DNA of 64,000 nucleotides from contig NZ_MSCC01000001.1 of the NCBI RefSeq assembly GCF_002954455.1, positions 1,191,289 to 1,255,288 of the forward strand. Direction: 5' to 3'. Shown here piece after piece: positions 47,231-58,374 of the stretch; within the stretch, counting starts at the first letter, position 1, and each line of letters opens with the position of its first letter. A program made the position numbers and the translations under genes. Source of the DNA: Photobacterium aquimaris (GTDB taxonomy: Bacteria > Pseudomonadota > Gammaproteobacteria > Enterobacterales > Vibrionaceae). A model generated the notes under the pieces. It had not been told where the DNA came from, did not search any database, and worked only from the letters and a program-made list of their open reading frames with translations.

Positions 47231-48045
47231 GGCGTTCTTTTCACACTAATATTGCGTGGAATTATAACTGAAATCACATTAAATACCTCGCTTTTAGCAC
47301 AATCAATTCACGAATTAAGTGAAAAAAGCAGCCTTTGATTCCTTATCAACATTCTCACTGACCTATTTGGATAAAAATTCATCGCAATAAAGATAGTTTC
47401 TAAAAGAGAACAATAGTGCAAAAAGTATCATTTCCTAGTTTTAAATTTAATACAAAACCAATTAACCACCACAAGAAACAGTAAATAAGCTTATGTATTG
47501 ATTAAGTAAATTATCAAAAACAAGAATAAAAAAACAATAATTAATTAGAAAAATAAAAACAAAAATACACAAAAGGAATAAATGGAATATGTTCAGACAA
47601 ATTTAATTCGTCAATTATCGATTGTTATTAAATAAGGAAGTTATTTGATTATATTTGACATTAACAGCAACAAAAACTTCATTTTTCACCATATTCACAC
47701 AAGATTTACGGTTATTTTTTATACTAAGATGACTATTTTTTAGAACATGATCACATTGCTTTGATCTAATACCACCAGCAAGATCTAGTAGTAGATCGTT
47801 ATTTAATGAACACATTAATACGATAAAACTGCTACGTAAGGCGGGTCTACCACCGACATAAATAGATAGCACCAATAGATGCGTAACGGTAACGAATATA
47901 AAAGTGTGATGACTTAACTAAGTGGGGATTTTTACTTTGATGTAAGGAACAACAATAAAATATAAGAAGGAGTAACAAATGAAATGATGAGACTAATGGA
48001 CTTAAGAAAACAACCAAAATAAGGGAGCTACATAAGAGTAACTCC
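47231..48045. other. 815-base AT-rich region between rlmL and zapC
   Basis: This is the longest non-coding stretch in the window. The part next to rlmL should hold its promoter. The zapC end holds a terminator (48021-48047). Between them the DNA is very A-rich on the plus strand (47440-47600), with one weak 86-codon minus-strand frame (47615-47875) that I do not accept. In E. coli ycbX lies in this position; no trace of it was recognised. Confidence 0.4.
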
Positions 48046-48047
48046 CT
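48021..48047 (-). terminator. terminator after zapC
   Basis: Stem AGGGAG/CTCCCT, extended by partial pairing inside, followed on the minus strand by a T-rich stretch. Its right edge overlaps a KOPS octamer. Confidence 0.6.
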
Positions 48048-48051
48048 ACCC
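48044..48051 (-). promoter_or_regulatory. KOPS (FtsK-orienting sequence) pointing to dif
   Basis: CCCTACCC on the plus strand is GGGTAGGG on the minus strand, an exact match to GGGNAGGG. It lies right of dif and is read leftward, which directs FtsK towards dif as expected. Confidence 0.6.
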
Positions 48052-48588
48052 TACTAACGCAAGATCCATAGGCAATGATCCTGAATAAGGTGAGATGCGA
48101 TTATTCATAACTCGAATAGTATCTGAAAAATTAAGCTCCTTATCATGATCAAGTTTTATTGGAGTAACATCAGCTAACATGCAGAGACTTGAATTTCCGT
48201 CAGTTTCTATAATAATAAACCGCGCATAATCTTCAGTCGTTTTTAAAATAACCACCTCACCCCAATCGAGATCTACACCAACTTGTGGTACAAAAAACCA
48301 ACTTTTTAGCATCAATGGTTTTTGAAACCTATATACAGCAACTGCATTTAAAGCTAGTTCAGATTTCCGTGCTTCTGATAATGGTAAATCAACCATGCCT
48401 TCTTTAAACGTTTGGTAAGCCGCGACATCTGCTACTGTGAAGATTTGATTTGAAATAGATCTTGCTTCGACGGTTAATTGCTTTGCTGGTATAGACACAC
48501 AAAACAATAATTCACTACCAAGTTCTAGCATTAATGTATTTGTCTTAGTATCAAATTGCCAATACCAAGAATTATCAGGTGTTAACAT
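48046..48588 (-). CDS. zapC: cell-division protein ZapC
   Basis: ZapC stabilises FtsZ polymers at midcell. The 180-residue protein has the family pattern: an early W-x-W-x-x-D segment (NSWYWQFD), KPLMLKSWFFVP and a C-terminal DTIRVMNNRISP that aligns with E. coli ZapC DAIKIMNDRL. It follows pyrD in the same direction, 209 bases away, with a terminator between; the same two genes are adjacent in E. coli. Confidence 0.9.
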   Translation of the reverse strand: MLTPDNSWYWQFDTKTNTLMLELGSELLFCVSIPAKQLTVEARSISNQIFTVADVAAYQTFKEGMVDLPLSEARKSELALNAVAVYRFQKPLMLKSWFFVPQVGVDLDWGEVVILKTTEDYARFIIIETDGNSSLCMLADVTPIKLDHDKELNFSDTIRVMNNRISPYSGSLPMDLALVG

Positions 48589-48729
48589 AACATCCTCTCT
48601 AACTTACTATGTGTCTATATTGTAGACAAAATTTTACTTCACCGATGGCAAATTAAAAGAGGAATTTTTTGAAAATACATTAACGTTAAATCTGTATTTT
48701 TGTGAGATTTTTGATTTTTATGTGTAAAA

Positions 48730-48762
48730 AAGCCGAATTGAAAATAATCATCAATTCGGCTT
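48730..48762 (-). terminator. terminator after pyrD
   Basis: 12-bp stem AAGCCGAATTGA/TCAATTCGGCTT with a 9-base loop and a T-run on the minus strand. Confidence 0.92.
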
Positions 48763-48797
48763 AATCAATAAAATGAACTTTACATCATACAGGTATA

Positions 48798-49808
48798 TTA
48801 AAGACCATTAACAATGTCTTTAACTAAGCGAGGACCATGATAAATAAATCCGGTATAAACTTGAACTAATTGGGCACCGGCTTGAATCTTTTCACGTGCA
48901 GCCATTGCTGAATCGATACCGCCCACACCAATAATCGGTAGTGCGCCATTCAAAGCAATCGCCATTTTACGAATAACATCAGTACTCTTGTTTTGTAATG
49001 GACGGCCACTTAAGCCTCCCATCTCATCACAATGATCCATACCCTCAACCATCGTACGATCTAGCGTAGTATTGGTACCAATAACACCATCAATCTTATT
49101 TCGAATGAGTGATTCACATACTTGAACAATTTCTTGATCATCAAGATCTGGGGCGATCTTAAGTGCAAGTGGAACATATTTACCATGCTTTTCGGCAAGC
49201 TCTGCTTGTTTTTGCTTTAATTGTGCTAATAAGTCATCTAAAGCTTCACCATATTGTAATGAACGTAATCCCGGAGTATTTGGTGATGAAATATTCACCG
49301 CAATATAACCAGCATACTGATAGACTTTTTCCATACAGATTAAATAGTCTTCAGCGCCCTTTTCAATTGGCGTATCTTTATTTTTACCGATGTTAATACC
49401 AATAACACCGTCATACGTAGACTTTTTCACGTTCTCAACTAGGTTATCAACTCCAAGGTTATTAAAACCAAAACGGTTGATAATACCCTCTGCTGGAATT
49501 AAACGAAATAAACGTGGCTTATCATTTCCTGACTGAGGACGTGGGGTTACGGTACCAACTTCAACAAAACCAAATCCCATCGCGCCAAATGCATCAATAC
49601 ATTCGCCATTTTTATCAAGGCCAGCAGCCAAACCGACAGGATTTTTAAACTTAATACCCATCACTTCAACAGGACGTTCTGGAACATGTTGACGATAGAA
49701 GAGATCAAGTGGAGTGCCAGTAAAGCGAGAAAAGTTTTGAATAGCGAGGTCGTGTGCTTTTTCTGCATCCAACTGGAAAATAGCGGATCGTGCGATGCGA
49801 TATAACAT
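48798..49808 (-). CDS. pyrD: dihydroorotate dehydrogenase (quinone), class 2
   Basis: PyrD oxidises dihydroorotate to orotate in pyrimidine synthesis and passes electrons to quinone at the membrane. The 336-residue protein has the N-terminal amphipathic extension of class 2 enzymes (about 1-40). [11 protein letters not shown] binds [14 protein letters not shown] carries the catalytic serine and IIGVGGI binds phosphate. A sequence fitting the PurR operator consensus lies about 170 bases upstream; E. coli pyrD is PurR-regulated. Confidence 0.96.
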   Translation of the reverse strand: MLYRIARSAIFQLDAEKAHDLAIQNFSRFTGTPLDLFYRQHVPERPVEVMGIKFKNPVGLAAGLDKNGECIDAFGAMGFGFVEVGTVTPRPQSGNDKPRLFRLIPAEGIINRFGFNNLGVDNLVENVKKSTYDGVIGINIGKNKDTPIEKGAEDYLICMEKVYQYAGYIAVNISSPNTPGLRSLQYGEALDDLLAQLKQKQAELAEKHGKYVPLALKIAPDLDDQEIVQVCESLIRNKIDGVIGTNTTLDRTMVEGMDHCDEMGGLSGRPLQNKSTDVIRKMAIALNGALPIIGVGGIDSAMAAREKIQAGAQLVQVYTGFIYHGPRLVKDIVNGL

Positions 49809-49976
49809 TATAACTCCATTAAAAATCCCGTATAAACGGGGTGGTATTATTCACAGTTATAGTGCTAAATACAATCCCTATTAATTTGATTATTATCAAT
49901 AAAACAGATACTTATAATTTATGTTAATATTTACAATGAGTTATAAATCGCCCTTATTTAAAATAAATGCCATAAA

Positions 49977-49992
49977 AAGCAAACGTTTTCGT
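49977..49992. promoter_or_regulatory. candidate PurR operator upstream of pyrD
   Basis: AAGCAAACGTTTTCGT fits the degenerate PurR consensus ANGCAANCGNTTNCNT at all defined positions. It lies in the 277-base gap between gdhB and pyrD, about 170 bases from the pyrD start. Confidence 0.6.
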
Positions 49993-50085
49993 TGGTGTGT
50001 ATCAAAAACCATACAACACAACACATTACACACACTTCAGTTACAGGTGTTAACTATTTAGCAACCACCCCATACGTATTTATGC

Positions 50086-53000
50086 TCAGCTACGAGACTG
50101 AGAGTGAAGGTTTAATAAGGTCAACTCTCTTAGTGCAACTGCAAATTTAGCAAATTCATGTACCTTTCCTATTTTAAATTCTGTTAATACACTCTCCCAA
50201 CGTTTAATAGCAACAGGATGATCATCGACCCATTGACTTACACAATCTTGTGGTTGAGCTGCCACATATTGAATAACAGATACCGTTAGTTGTCGCTGCT
50301 GCCAATCGAGCTCTTCTCTAAATGATGCTCTTGCCAATGCTTGCCAATGATTTTCTACTGGCTGATTATTTATTTGTTTCAAAAACCAATGGAGTGATAA
50401 ATCGACCCCAACCAAAAAGTACACTTGAGCAATATGACTTACCGTCTGTTGCTGCTGATCGGCTATTTGGCCAATATCAAGCGCACAATATAGACTGGGT
50501 AAACGCACAATATTGTCAGCCAATGTTTGAGGTACACCGACATTAATTAATTGCTGAGCTTGGTGTTGATGTTCTTTCACCTCATCAGTGACAAGGTAAC
50601 GTTCTAAGTCATTTCGTAGCTCAATAACATAAGGTTTATAAAAGCCAATCTGCTGCTCTATCGTTAACTTTCGGTCCTGATTACGTAACAACCACCGTGT
50701 TATTCGACGTAACATTCGCCGACACTGAAACAACATATCATATTGGGTCTCCGTCGTTAGTTGATTATCTAATTGCCTAATAGCTATATATAAATCAGGA
50801 AAATGAAAGATTTCACGACCAACAACGTAGGCTGATGCAATATCAACAACTGAAGATCCGGTTTCCTCTTGTAATCGTGTAACAAAATTACAGCCCATTT
50901 CATTGGACATCTGATTTGCTAAAGCTGTCGCTATAATTTCTTTGGTTAACGGATGGTGGATCATCTGTTGCTGATATTTTTGTAATGCAGATGGGAAATA
51001 GGCTATTAACTGATTGCGATGAAAAGCATCATTAGCAATATCATCATTTTCTAATTGTTGTTTAAGGATCATCTTTCCATATGCCACCAGCACTGATAAC
51101 TCTGGTCGAGTAAGGCCTATTGCTGCTTTTTCTCTTTCAACCAAAGTTTCATCATCAGGTAAATACTCCAGACAACGATCTAACTTCCCTATCCGTTCTA
51201 AATGGTGAATAAACCGAATTTGCTCTTTGAATAATGCTGTTTGTTGATATTGAGTCACTGAAATGGACTCACTTTGAAAATAAGCATCATCTAATACTTG
51301 CTGACTGACATCCGCTTCCATTTGATCTAGTAACACATTACGTTGCTTATAAGTCAAATCACCTTCTTCAACGAGGTTATTGAGCAAAATCTTAATGTTT
51401 ACTTCATTATCAGAACAATCAACCCCCCCGACATTATCGATAAAATCACAATTAACCCGTCCACCTTTTGTTGCATATTCAATTCGCCCCAATTGGGTTA
51501 AGCCTAAATTGCCACCTTCACCAATAATCTTTGCTTTTAGTTGATGGCCATTAATGCGCACTCCATCATTAGCACGATCGCCAACATCTGCATTTGATTC
51601 CGACGCTGCTTTGATATAAGTCCCGATACCGCCATTCCACAATAAATCAACATCCAGTTGTAATATCAATTGAATCAATTCATTAGGGGTACAGTTATGC
51701 TTTTTCGTTTGCAGTCTTTTTTTATTTCTGGCGTGAGTTTTATCGATTTGCTACGCCGAGAAAAAATGCCGCCACCAGCAGAAATGAGTGTTGAATTATA
51801 ATCTTGCCAACTCGAACGTGGCAGTCCAAACAACCGCCGCCTTTCTTGATAACTAACCTGTTCATCAGGGGTTGGATCAATAAAAATATGTTGATGATTA
51901 AAAGCGGCAACTAAACGCGTATATGGTGAAAGTAACATACCATTACCAAACACATCACCACTCATATCACCAATACCGATACAAGAGAATGACGTTGCTT
52001 GGCAATCAATCCCTAATTCACGAAAATGACGTTTAACAGATTCCCATCCACCTTTGGCAGTGATCCCCATCTGTTTATGGTCATAACCATGTGATCCCCC
52101 CGACGCAAACGCATCACCTAACCAAAATTGATAATCACCTGCAATAGAATTGGCTAAATCAGAGAACGTTGCAGTCCCTTTATCGGCAGCAACCACCAGA
52201 TAGGGATCATGATCATCATGGCAACGCACATCAACAGGCGCTATCACATTGCCATCAATAATATTATCGGTAACATCAAGTAAGGCTTCTATAAAATGTT
52301 TATAACAACGCATTCCTTCATCAATAACGTCTTGACGTGTTTTTAATTTCAGCTGCCGTTTACACACAAAACCACCTTTCGCACCCACTGGAACGATGAC
52401 GGTATTTTTAACTTGCTGAGCTTTCACTAAACCTAATATTTCGGTTCTAAAGTCTTCTTGTCTATCAGACCAACGTAACCCGCCACGGGCTATCTTACCT
52501 GCCCGTAAATGCACTCCCTCAATATCTGGGGCATATACAAATATTTCAAACATCGGAATCGGCGCTGGTATATCAGGAATATGTGTCGGTCGCAGTTTTA
52601 TCGCTAAACAATGTTTTGGTTGATGTTGATTATCTTGCTGATAATAATTCGTTCGCACTGTTGCTAGAATCATATCAATGTAACGCCGCAGAATACGATC
52701 ATTATCAAGGCTTTCGACTAAATCTAGCTTTTGCTCCAATTTTTCGACTGCCAGTTGCTCACTCACCTTAGAATGATTGCATTTTGTATTAAAGCGTAAC
52801 TCAAACAACCTTATTAAATCGCATGCAATATCATTATGGTTGGTTAACGTCTCCTCTATATATTGCTGACTAAAAGGAAATCCTACTTGGCGCATATAAC
52901 GCGCATAACAACGTAAGATTGTCACCTCACGTCCAGTTAATCCACCATTAAGCACTAATCGATTAAAGCCATCACTCTCTAATTTTCCTTCCCAAATCAA

Positions 53001-54905
53001 CGCCAAAGCATTTTGAAATCGATCTCTCGCTTCTGTTAAATCAATCCCACCACTTCGACTATGTAACATCGAAAAATCAAGTACCCAGTAAACCGTATTA
53101 TTTGCCGTCGTCACTTGATATGGTGACTCACCAACAACTCGTAATCCTAAGTTTTCAAGCATCGGCATTACATCAGAAAGATAGATTGGTTGCATTCGAT
53201 GGAAAAGTTTAAGTTTAATAACACAAGAATCCGTCGCTTCTTCTTGAGGACGGTAAAATAGCATTCCCAATTTATGGCTATCACTTAATTGCTCTAATTG
53301 CAGCACATCCGCAACAGCGTAACCTGGTAACATCTGTTCTTTATATGATCGAGGAAAGGCATTGATATAATTTTTTGCCACCGCAATCCCTTTGCTCTCA
53401 CCAAGATTAGCCACTAACGCATGGGTTAATCGGTCCTCCCACAATAATGCGACCTCAACAAGGTTATGCTCAATCGCCTTAACATCTATATCACTATTAT
53501 TATTTTCAACCCGCACAATATAATGCGTACGTGCTAATCTGCTTTCAGAAAAAAAAGTCGTAAATTCAACATCTTCCTCTGACCCAAGATACGCTTTTAA
53601 TATTTGTTGGGTTTTTCGTCTTAACTCGGTGTTATAACGCTCTTTACTGACGTAGACCATACATGAAAAAAAACGCCCAAAAGGATCACGTCGTATAAAT
53701 AACCGCAATAAATCACGATTTTGCATTCTTACAACACCCATACCAACAGCCAACATTTCATTTTCATTGGCTTGAATAAGCTCATCGCGGGGATAGGTTT
53801 CGAGAATATTATTTAACGCTTTCCATGAATATGACCCTTTTGAATAGCCACTGGCTTGCAAAATACGACTAACACGATTACGAATAAGAGGAATATTATC
53901 CACCGTTTGATGGTAAGCACTTGATGCATATAAACCAATAAAACGATGCTCACCAATAATATTACCTTGCTTATCAAAACGTTTTATTCCCACATAATCA
54001 ATATAAGCAGGACGATGAATGCGGGATTTGCCATTACTTTTGGTCAGAATAAGTACTTCGGGTTTTTGTGCCTCAATACGGGCAGATTCAGGTAAGCTAG
54101 ATAATCGAAATGCGGCTGCTGATGTGGTTTTAGCTAATAATCCTAAGCCAGTGTTTTTAACAGGAGTCAGTTCGTAATCTGCTTCTATTACATTAAGATC
54201 ATAGGCATGGTAGCCCATAAAGGTGAAATTATGCTTGGTTAGCCAGTCAATAAACTCAAGTGCTTCTTGGCAATGCACCTCAGAAAGCGGTAAATCATGG
54301 TGGTGTAATTCAGAGGCAACTTGTAATAACTTCTGTTGCATTGGCTGCCAATCTTTTACCACCAGCGTAATATCTTTTAATAAACAGGTTAACTCACGTT
54401 TTAACTGCGCGATTTCAGCATTAGTAGGTAAACGATCGACTTCAATATGAAATAATGTTTGCTGTTCACCCTTGTCGCTACACGCTTTGACAATCTTTCC
54501 ATCATTATCACGCTGAAACCGATACGGGCCATTAAGCATCAAATGACTGGTTATACCGAGTCGGTCTAATACCATACGTACTGAATCAACTAAAAATGGC
54601 TGATCAGGCGTTACTATCTCAACCACTGTATGGGTTGATTTCCAGCCATGGCGACTCACACTGGGGTTATAAACTCTAACAGAGATATGTTCAGGTTTAT
54701 TCATGGCAAGATGTTGCCATAAACTTAAAATCGCACCATAGAGGTCAGATTCATTGCGCTGTAACAGATCGTCATCAGCAAGTTGACCTAATAGTTGCTT
54801 AGCAAGCGTCATCACTAACGCATTTTGAGGGAGGGGTACTTTAGTTGAAATTAAGTCATATACTTTTTCAAGTAAAACGGGGACGATATTGTCGGGTGCA
54901 GTCAT
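50086..54905 (-). pseudogene. gdhB: NAD-specific glutamate dehydrogenase, large (180-kDa) type, split by a frameshift
   Basis: The enzyme converts glutamate to 2-oxoglutarate and ammonia with NAD+. About 1,607 residues can be read across two frames: 51675-54905 (1076 codons, with the GGLRWSDR catalytic block, GAKGGFVCKR and GIGDMSGDVFGN) and 50086-51678 (530 codons, starting within VDLLWNGGIGTYIK). The first frame ends in an unrelated tail after LTPEIKK. Adding one A to the A7 tract (T7 at 51717-51723 on the plus strand) restores EIKKRLQTKKHNCTPNELIQ and continuous coding. The gene is therefore inactive, or the sequence has an error here. Confidence 0.9.
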
Positions 54906-54988
54906 ACATACGCTCCAACATCCTTATAATTATACTAATAAGTATAGAGTTTGATGCTGGTGGTGTGACATTTTAAGCTGGAATTATT

Positions 54989-55207
54989 CTAAATACGTTC
55001 AATTGTCTCAAATTTGTTATCGTTATTTACGTATATACGAAACTTTCCTACCACACCGGCATGAGAGAGAAAACCACGTAACCTTACGGCTGGCAGTTGA
55101 AGCTTTAAGCCTCCATCGGTTAATACCACCACACTACTCGCCGCACCAGAATAGTGCTGTAAAAAGAGATTGTAGCTAATATTAACGTTAAACGTAAAAC
55201 TGCGCAT
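54989..55207 (-). CDS. DUF2835-family small protein
   Basis: The 72-residue protein matches the short DUF2835 family: an N-terminal FNVNISYNLFLQHYSG, then LQLPAVRLRGFLSHAGVVG and a final FRIYVNNDNKFETIERI. Function is unknown. It precedes gdhB by 83 bases in the same direction, a neighbourhood also seen in other Vibrio as I recall. Confidence 0.85.
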   Translation of the reverse strand: MRSFTFNVNISYNLFLQHYSGAASSVVVLTDGGLKLQLPAVRLRGFLSHAGVVGKFRIYVNNDNKFETIERI

Positions 55208-55274
55208 CGCTAATTAACCTACCTATAAATGTTTAACATGACAATTAAAAATATGTAAAACAATAACATAAAAT

Positions 55275-55307
55275 AAAAGCCAGTCACTAATTAAGTCACT
55301 GGCTTTT
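55275..55307 (-). terminator. terminator after pepN
   Basis: 10-bp stem AAAAGCCAGT/ACTGGCTTTT, with TTTTATTTTA following on the minus strand. Confidence 0.88.
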
Positions 55308-55335
55308 GCTTACCTCTAGCTTTTGCTTACCTCTA
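55302..55335. repeat. 17-bp perfect tandem duplication
   Basis: GCTTTTGCTTACCTCTA occurs twice without spacing (55302-55318, 55319-55335) between pepN and its terminator. It looks like a replication-slippage duplication. Confidence 0.9.
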
Positions 55336-55364
55336 TATAGCGATAACGTTAAATCATTAATCGA

Positions 55365-57995
55365 TTACTTTTGATCAAGTGCTTTTTGAACTTTCTCAAA
55401 CAAATCTTTCGCTAAGTTATCCATAGCAGCAAGTTTTTCAAGCTGCTTACGCATTAACTGTTGACGGCTTGCATCGTATTGACGAAGTTTCAGTAGTGGC
55501 TCAATCAAACGTGCCGCTACTTGCGGATTGCTGGTGTTTAAAATCGTTAGTATCTCAGTTAAAAACGCATAACCAGAGCCGTCTTTAGCATGGAAATGTA
55601 CTGGGTTATTAGCACTAAAGCCAGCGACCAAGCTACGAGTACGGTTAGGGTTTTTTAAACTAAATGTCGGATGATTCATAGTATTACGCACATTTTCTAA
55701 TGCGTCAGCCGCAGGGTTGGTACCTTGCAACATAAACCATTTATCCATCACTAAGCCATCATGACTCCACTTATCACTAAAATCAGCCATTTGCTCTGCA
55801 CGGCAATCTAATTGAGCATTGTTGGCTGCTGACATTGCTGCCATAGTATCTGTCATGTTGTCAGCCGCTTTATATTGTGCGGCAACTAATGCATTACCTT
55901 GTGCTGTATATGCTAAGTATGACAAACACTTATTTCGTAGAGCACGCTTTGCCATTGCCGCATGATCAAGGCTATAACACTCTTGCGTTAAGCTGTGATA
56001 AATAGCACTAAACTCATCTTCCATTTCAGAAGCAAGTAATTGTGTAAATGCACCCACAACGTGGTTAATAGCATCAACATCAACAGTTGTGTACCAACCC
56101 GCTATTTCATTCTCACTTGGAAGCGTTAGCATTTCGGCAATGAACGCAGGATCAAGATTTTCATCCAATAATGCGCCACGGAATGCATCAATAACAGCAT
56201 CAGGTAAAGTAACACTTTGACCTTGTTGTACTTGGGCTACATTTTGACGAATGTATTTCGCCAATAACATTTGTCCTGCATCCCAACGAGCAAATTCATT
56301 TGACGCGTTAACCATTAAGAAAATCAACTCGTCATCAGTATAATCATATTCTAAGATCACTGGTGCTGAGAACTCACGTAACATCGAAATCACAGGTTGT
56401 TCTGTAACATTATCAAATACAAATGTTTGCTCAGCTTCTTTGACATCCAATACGTTATGCACTGCTTCGCCATTAATTTGTAAGGCAATCACTTCACCTT
56501 TGCTATTGTATAATTCAATATCAAAAGGAATATGCAGTGGCTGCTTTTCAACTTGCTCTGCTGTTGCAGGTGTTTGCTGTTTAATAGTGACAGCGTAACT
56601 TTTTGCAAGTGCATCATACTCAGTTGAAACACTAACAACCGGTGTACCTGCTTGGCTGTACCAACGACGGAAACGACTCAAATCAACCCCGGATGCATCT
56701 TCCATTGCTTGTACAAAATCATCACACGTTGCTGCAGTGCCGTCATGGCGATCAAAATACAGTTTCATGCCCGCTTGGAAGTTTGCTTCACCTAATAAAG
56801 TATGCAACATACGAATGACTTCACTGCCCTTTTCATACACAGTTAAAGTGTAGAAGTTATTCATCTGAATTACTTTTTCTGGGCGAATTGGGTGAGACAT
56901 CGGGCCGCGATCTTCTGCAAATTGTGGGCCACGAACAATACGTACATTGGCAATACGGTTAACAGGTCGAGAGCCTAAGTCAGAAGAAAACTCTTGATCA
57001 CGGAAAACCGTTAGGCCTTCTTTTAAGCTTAGTTGGAACCAATCACGACAAGTAACACGGTTACCGGTCCAATTATGGAAATATTCATGGCCAATCACCG
57101 CTTCAATACCTTGATAATCAGTATCTGTAGCAGTGTTTGGGTTGGCTAATACAAATTTAGAGTTAAAGACATTAAGACCTTTATTCTCCATTGCACCCAT
57201 ATTAAAGAAATCAACCGCCACAATCATGTAGATATCAAGATCGTATTCAAGGCCGAAACGTTCTTCGTCCCACTTCATTGAGTTTTTAAGTGATGCCATC
57301 GCATAGTCAGCGCGATCTAGATTACCTTTATCGACAAAAATCTCTAACGCAACATCACGCCCACTCATAGTAGTGAATGTGTCACGCAATACATCAAAAT
57401 CACCCGCAACTAGTGCAAATAAGTAAGATGGTTTAGGGAATGGGTCTTGCCACTGAACCCAATGACGACCATTATCAAGCTCGCCTTCCGCAATACGGTT
57501 ACCATTACTTAGCATGTAAGGAAAAGCGGTTTTGTCTGCAATAATTTTAGTCGTGAAGCGCGCTAATACATCAGGACGATCTAAATAAAACGTAATACGA
57601 CGGAAACCTTCTGCTTCACACTGCGTACAGAAACCACCACCAGACTTATATAAACCTTCAAGTAGTGTATTTGCTTCAGGATTAATTTCTGTCGTAATCG
57701 CTAATTCAAAATCAGCAGGAAGATTTGTTAACGTCAAATGTCCTGACTGCTGGTGGTAATCTTGCCAAGCTTGACCATCCACAGTCACGCTGATCAATGT
57801 TAAATCGTCACCATCTAGTACTAACTCAGCATTTTCCTGCTCACTTAGTCGTACCACATGACTTATAGCAACAATCGTTGTTTTGGTATCATGAAGGTCA
57901 AATGTCAGATCGATATCCGTAATGGTGTAATCAGGCGAGCGATAGTCTGAACGATATTTTGCTGCTGGTTGAGTCACAGTAGAATGTTCTGTCAT
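55365..57995 (-). CDS. pepN: aminopeptidase N (M1 family)
   Basis: PepN is the main cytoplasmic zinc aminopeptidase. GAMEN is at residues 267-271 and the zinc motif is H303-E-Y-F-H307 with E326 as third ligand. The 876 residues and C-terminal helical superdomain match E. coli PepN (870 aa). An AAAGGA-like site precedes the ATG. It is divergent from pncB, as in E. coli. Confidence 0.96.
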   Translation of the reverse strand: MTEHSTVTQPAAKYRSDYRSPDYTITDIDLTFDLHDTKTTIVAISHVVRLSEQENAELVLDGDDLTLISVTVDGQAWQDYHQQSGHLTLTNLPADFELAITTEINPEANTLLEGLYKSGGGFCTQCEAEGFRRITFYLDRPDVLARFTTKIIADKTAFPYMLSNGNRIAEGELDNGRHWVQWQDPFPKPSYLFALVAGDFDVLRDTFTTMSGRDVALEIFVDKGNLDRADYAMASLKNSMKWDEERFGLEYDLDIYMIVAVDFFNMGAMENKGLNVFNSKFVLANPNTATDTDYQGIEAVIGHEYFHNWTGNRVTCRDWFQLSLKEGLTVFRDQEFSSDLGSRPVNRIANVRIVRGPQFAEDRGPMSHPIRPEKVIQMNNFYTLTVYEKGSEVIRMLHTLLGEANFQAGMKLYFDRHDGTAATCDDFVQAMEDASGVDLSRFRRWYSQAGTPVVSVSTEYDALAKSYAVTIKQQTPATAEQVEKQPLHIPFDIELYNSKGEVIALQINGEAVHNVLDVKEAEQTFVFDNVTEQPVISMLREFSAPVILEYDYTDDELIFLMVNASNEFARWDAGQMLLAKYIRQNVAQVQQGQSVTLPDAVIDAFRGALLDENLDPAFIAEMLTLPSENEIAGWYTTVDVDAINHVVGAFTQLLASEMEDEFSAIYHSLTQECYSLDHAAMAKRALRNKCLSYLAYTAQGNALVAAQYKAADNMTDTMAAMSAANNAQLDCRAEQMADFSDKWSHDGLVMDKWFMLQGTNPAADALENVRNTMNHPTFSLKNPNRTRSLVAGFSANNPVHFHAKDGSGYAFLTEILTILNTSNPQVAARLIEPLLKLRQYDASRQQLMRKQLEKLAAMDNLAKDLFEKVQKALDQK

Positions 57996-58374
57996 TATTT
58001 TTATATCCTTTATGATTGCTCTAATGCAGCATGCACGAGCTACCGATTAATGTTGACTGTTGTATAATAATATTGTGTCACCAATAACACTTTTCAAGCA
58101 TAAATTTATAGGCAATATAGCTAATCGCCAACGAAAACGTTTACGTATTAATATAGCAATACACGTTGAGATGATTAATGCAACAGTCACAATGGCTAAA
58201 CTTGATATTCCTTGACGTAGTTCACCTCATAGGTCACAATCCCACACCAGTTAAATAGTTTAGTTATTTACTTACTAAGCTTTATAAATCATGTCCAAGA
58301 CATTGAATTTAAAGATCCTATAATTATAAAAATAATTTCTTTAAATTTATCAATTTGAGTATCTACTACCAGAT
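57996..58374. other. divergent pepN-pncB intergenic region
   Basis: The 379 bases hold no supported gene. They should carry both promoters. A PurR-like 16-mer lies near the middle (58131-58146). The rest is AT-rich. Confidence 0.45.
58131..58146. promoter_or_regulatory. PurR-like 16-mer between pepN and pncB
   Basis: ACGAAAACGTTTACGT differs from the PurR consensus ANGCAANCGNTTNCNT at one defined position (A for C). Other LacI-family regulators recognise similar sequences. Confidence 0.45.

Noticed and set aside
47615..47875. 86-codon minus-strand frame in the rlmL-zapC gap
   Set aside because: AT-rich, no ribosome site or recognisable motif; kept only as part of the gap description.
56587..56599. 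Fourth matS site in pepN
   Set aside because: GTGACAGCGTAAC has a mismatch in the conserved right half, so it is not counted.
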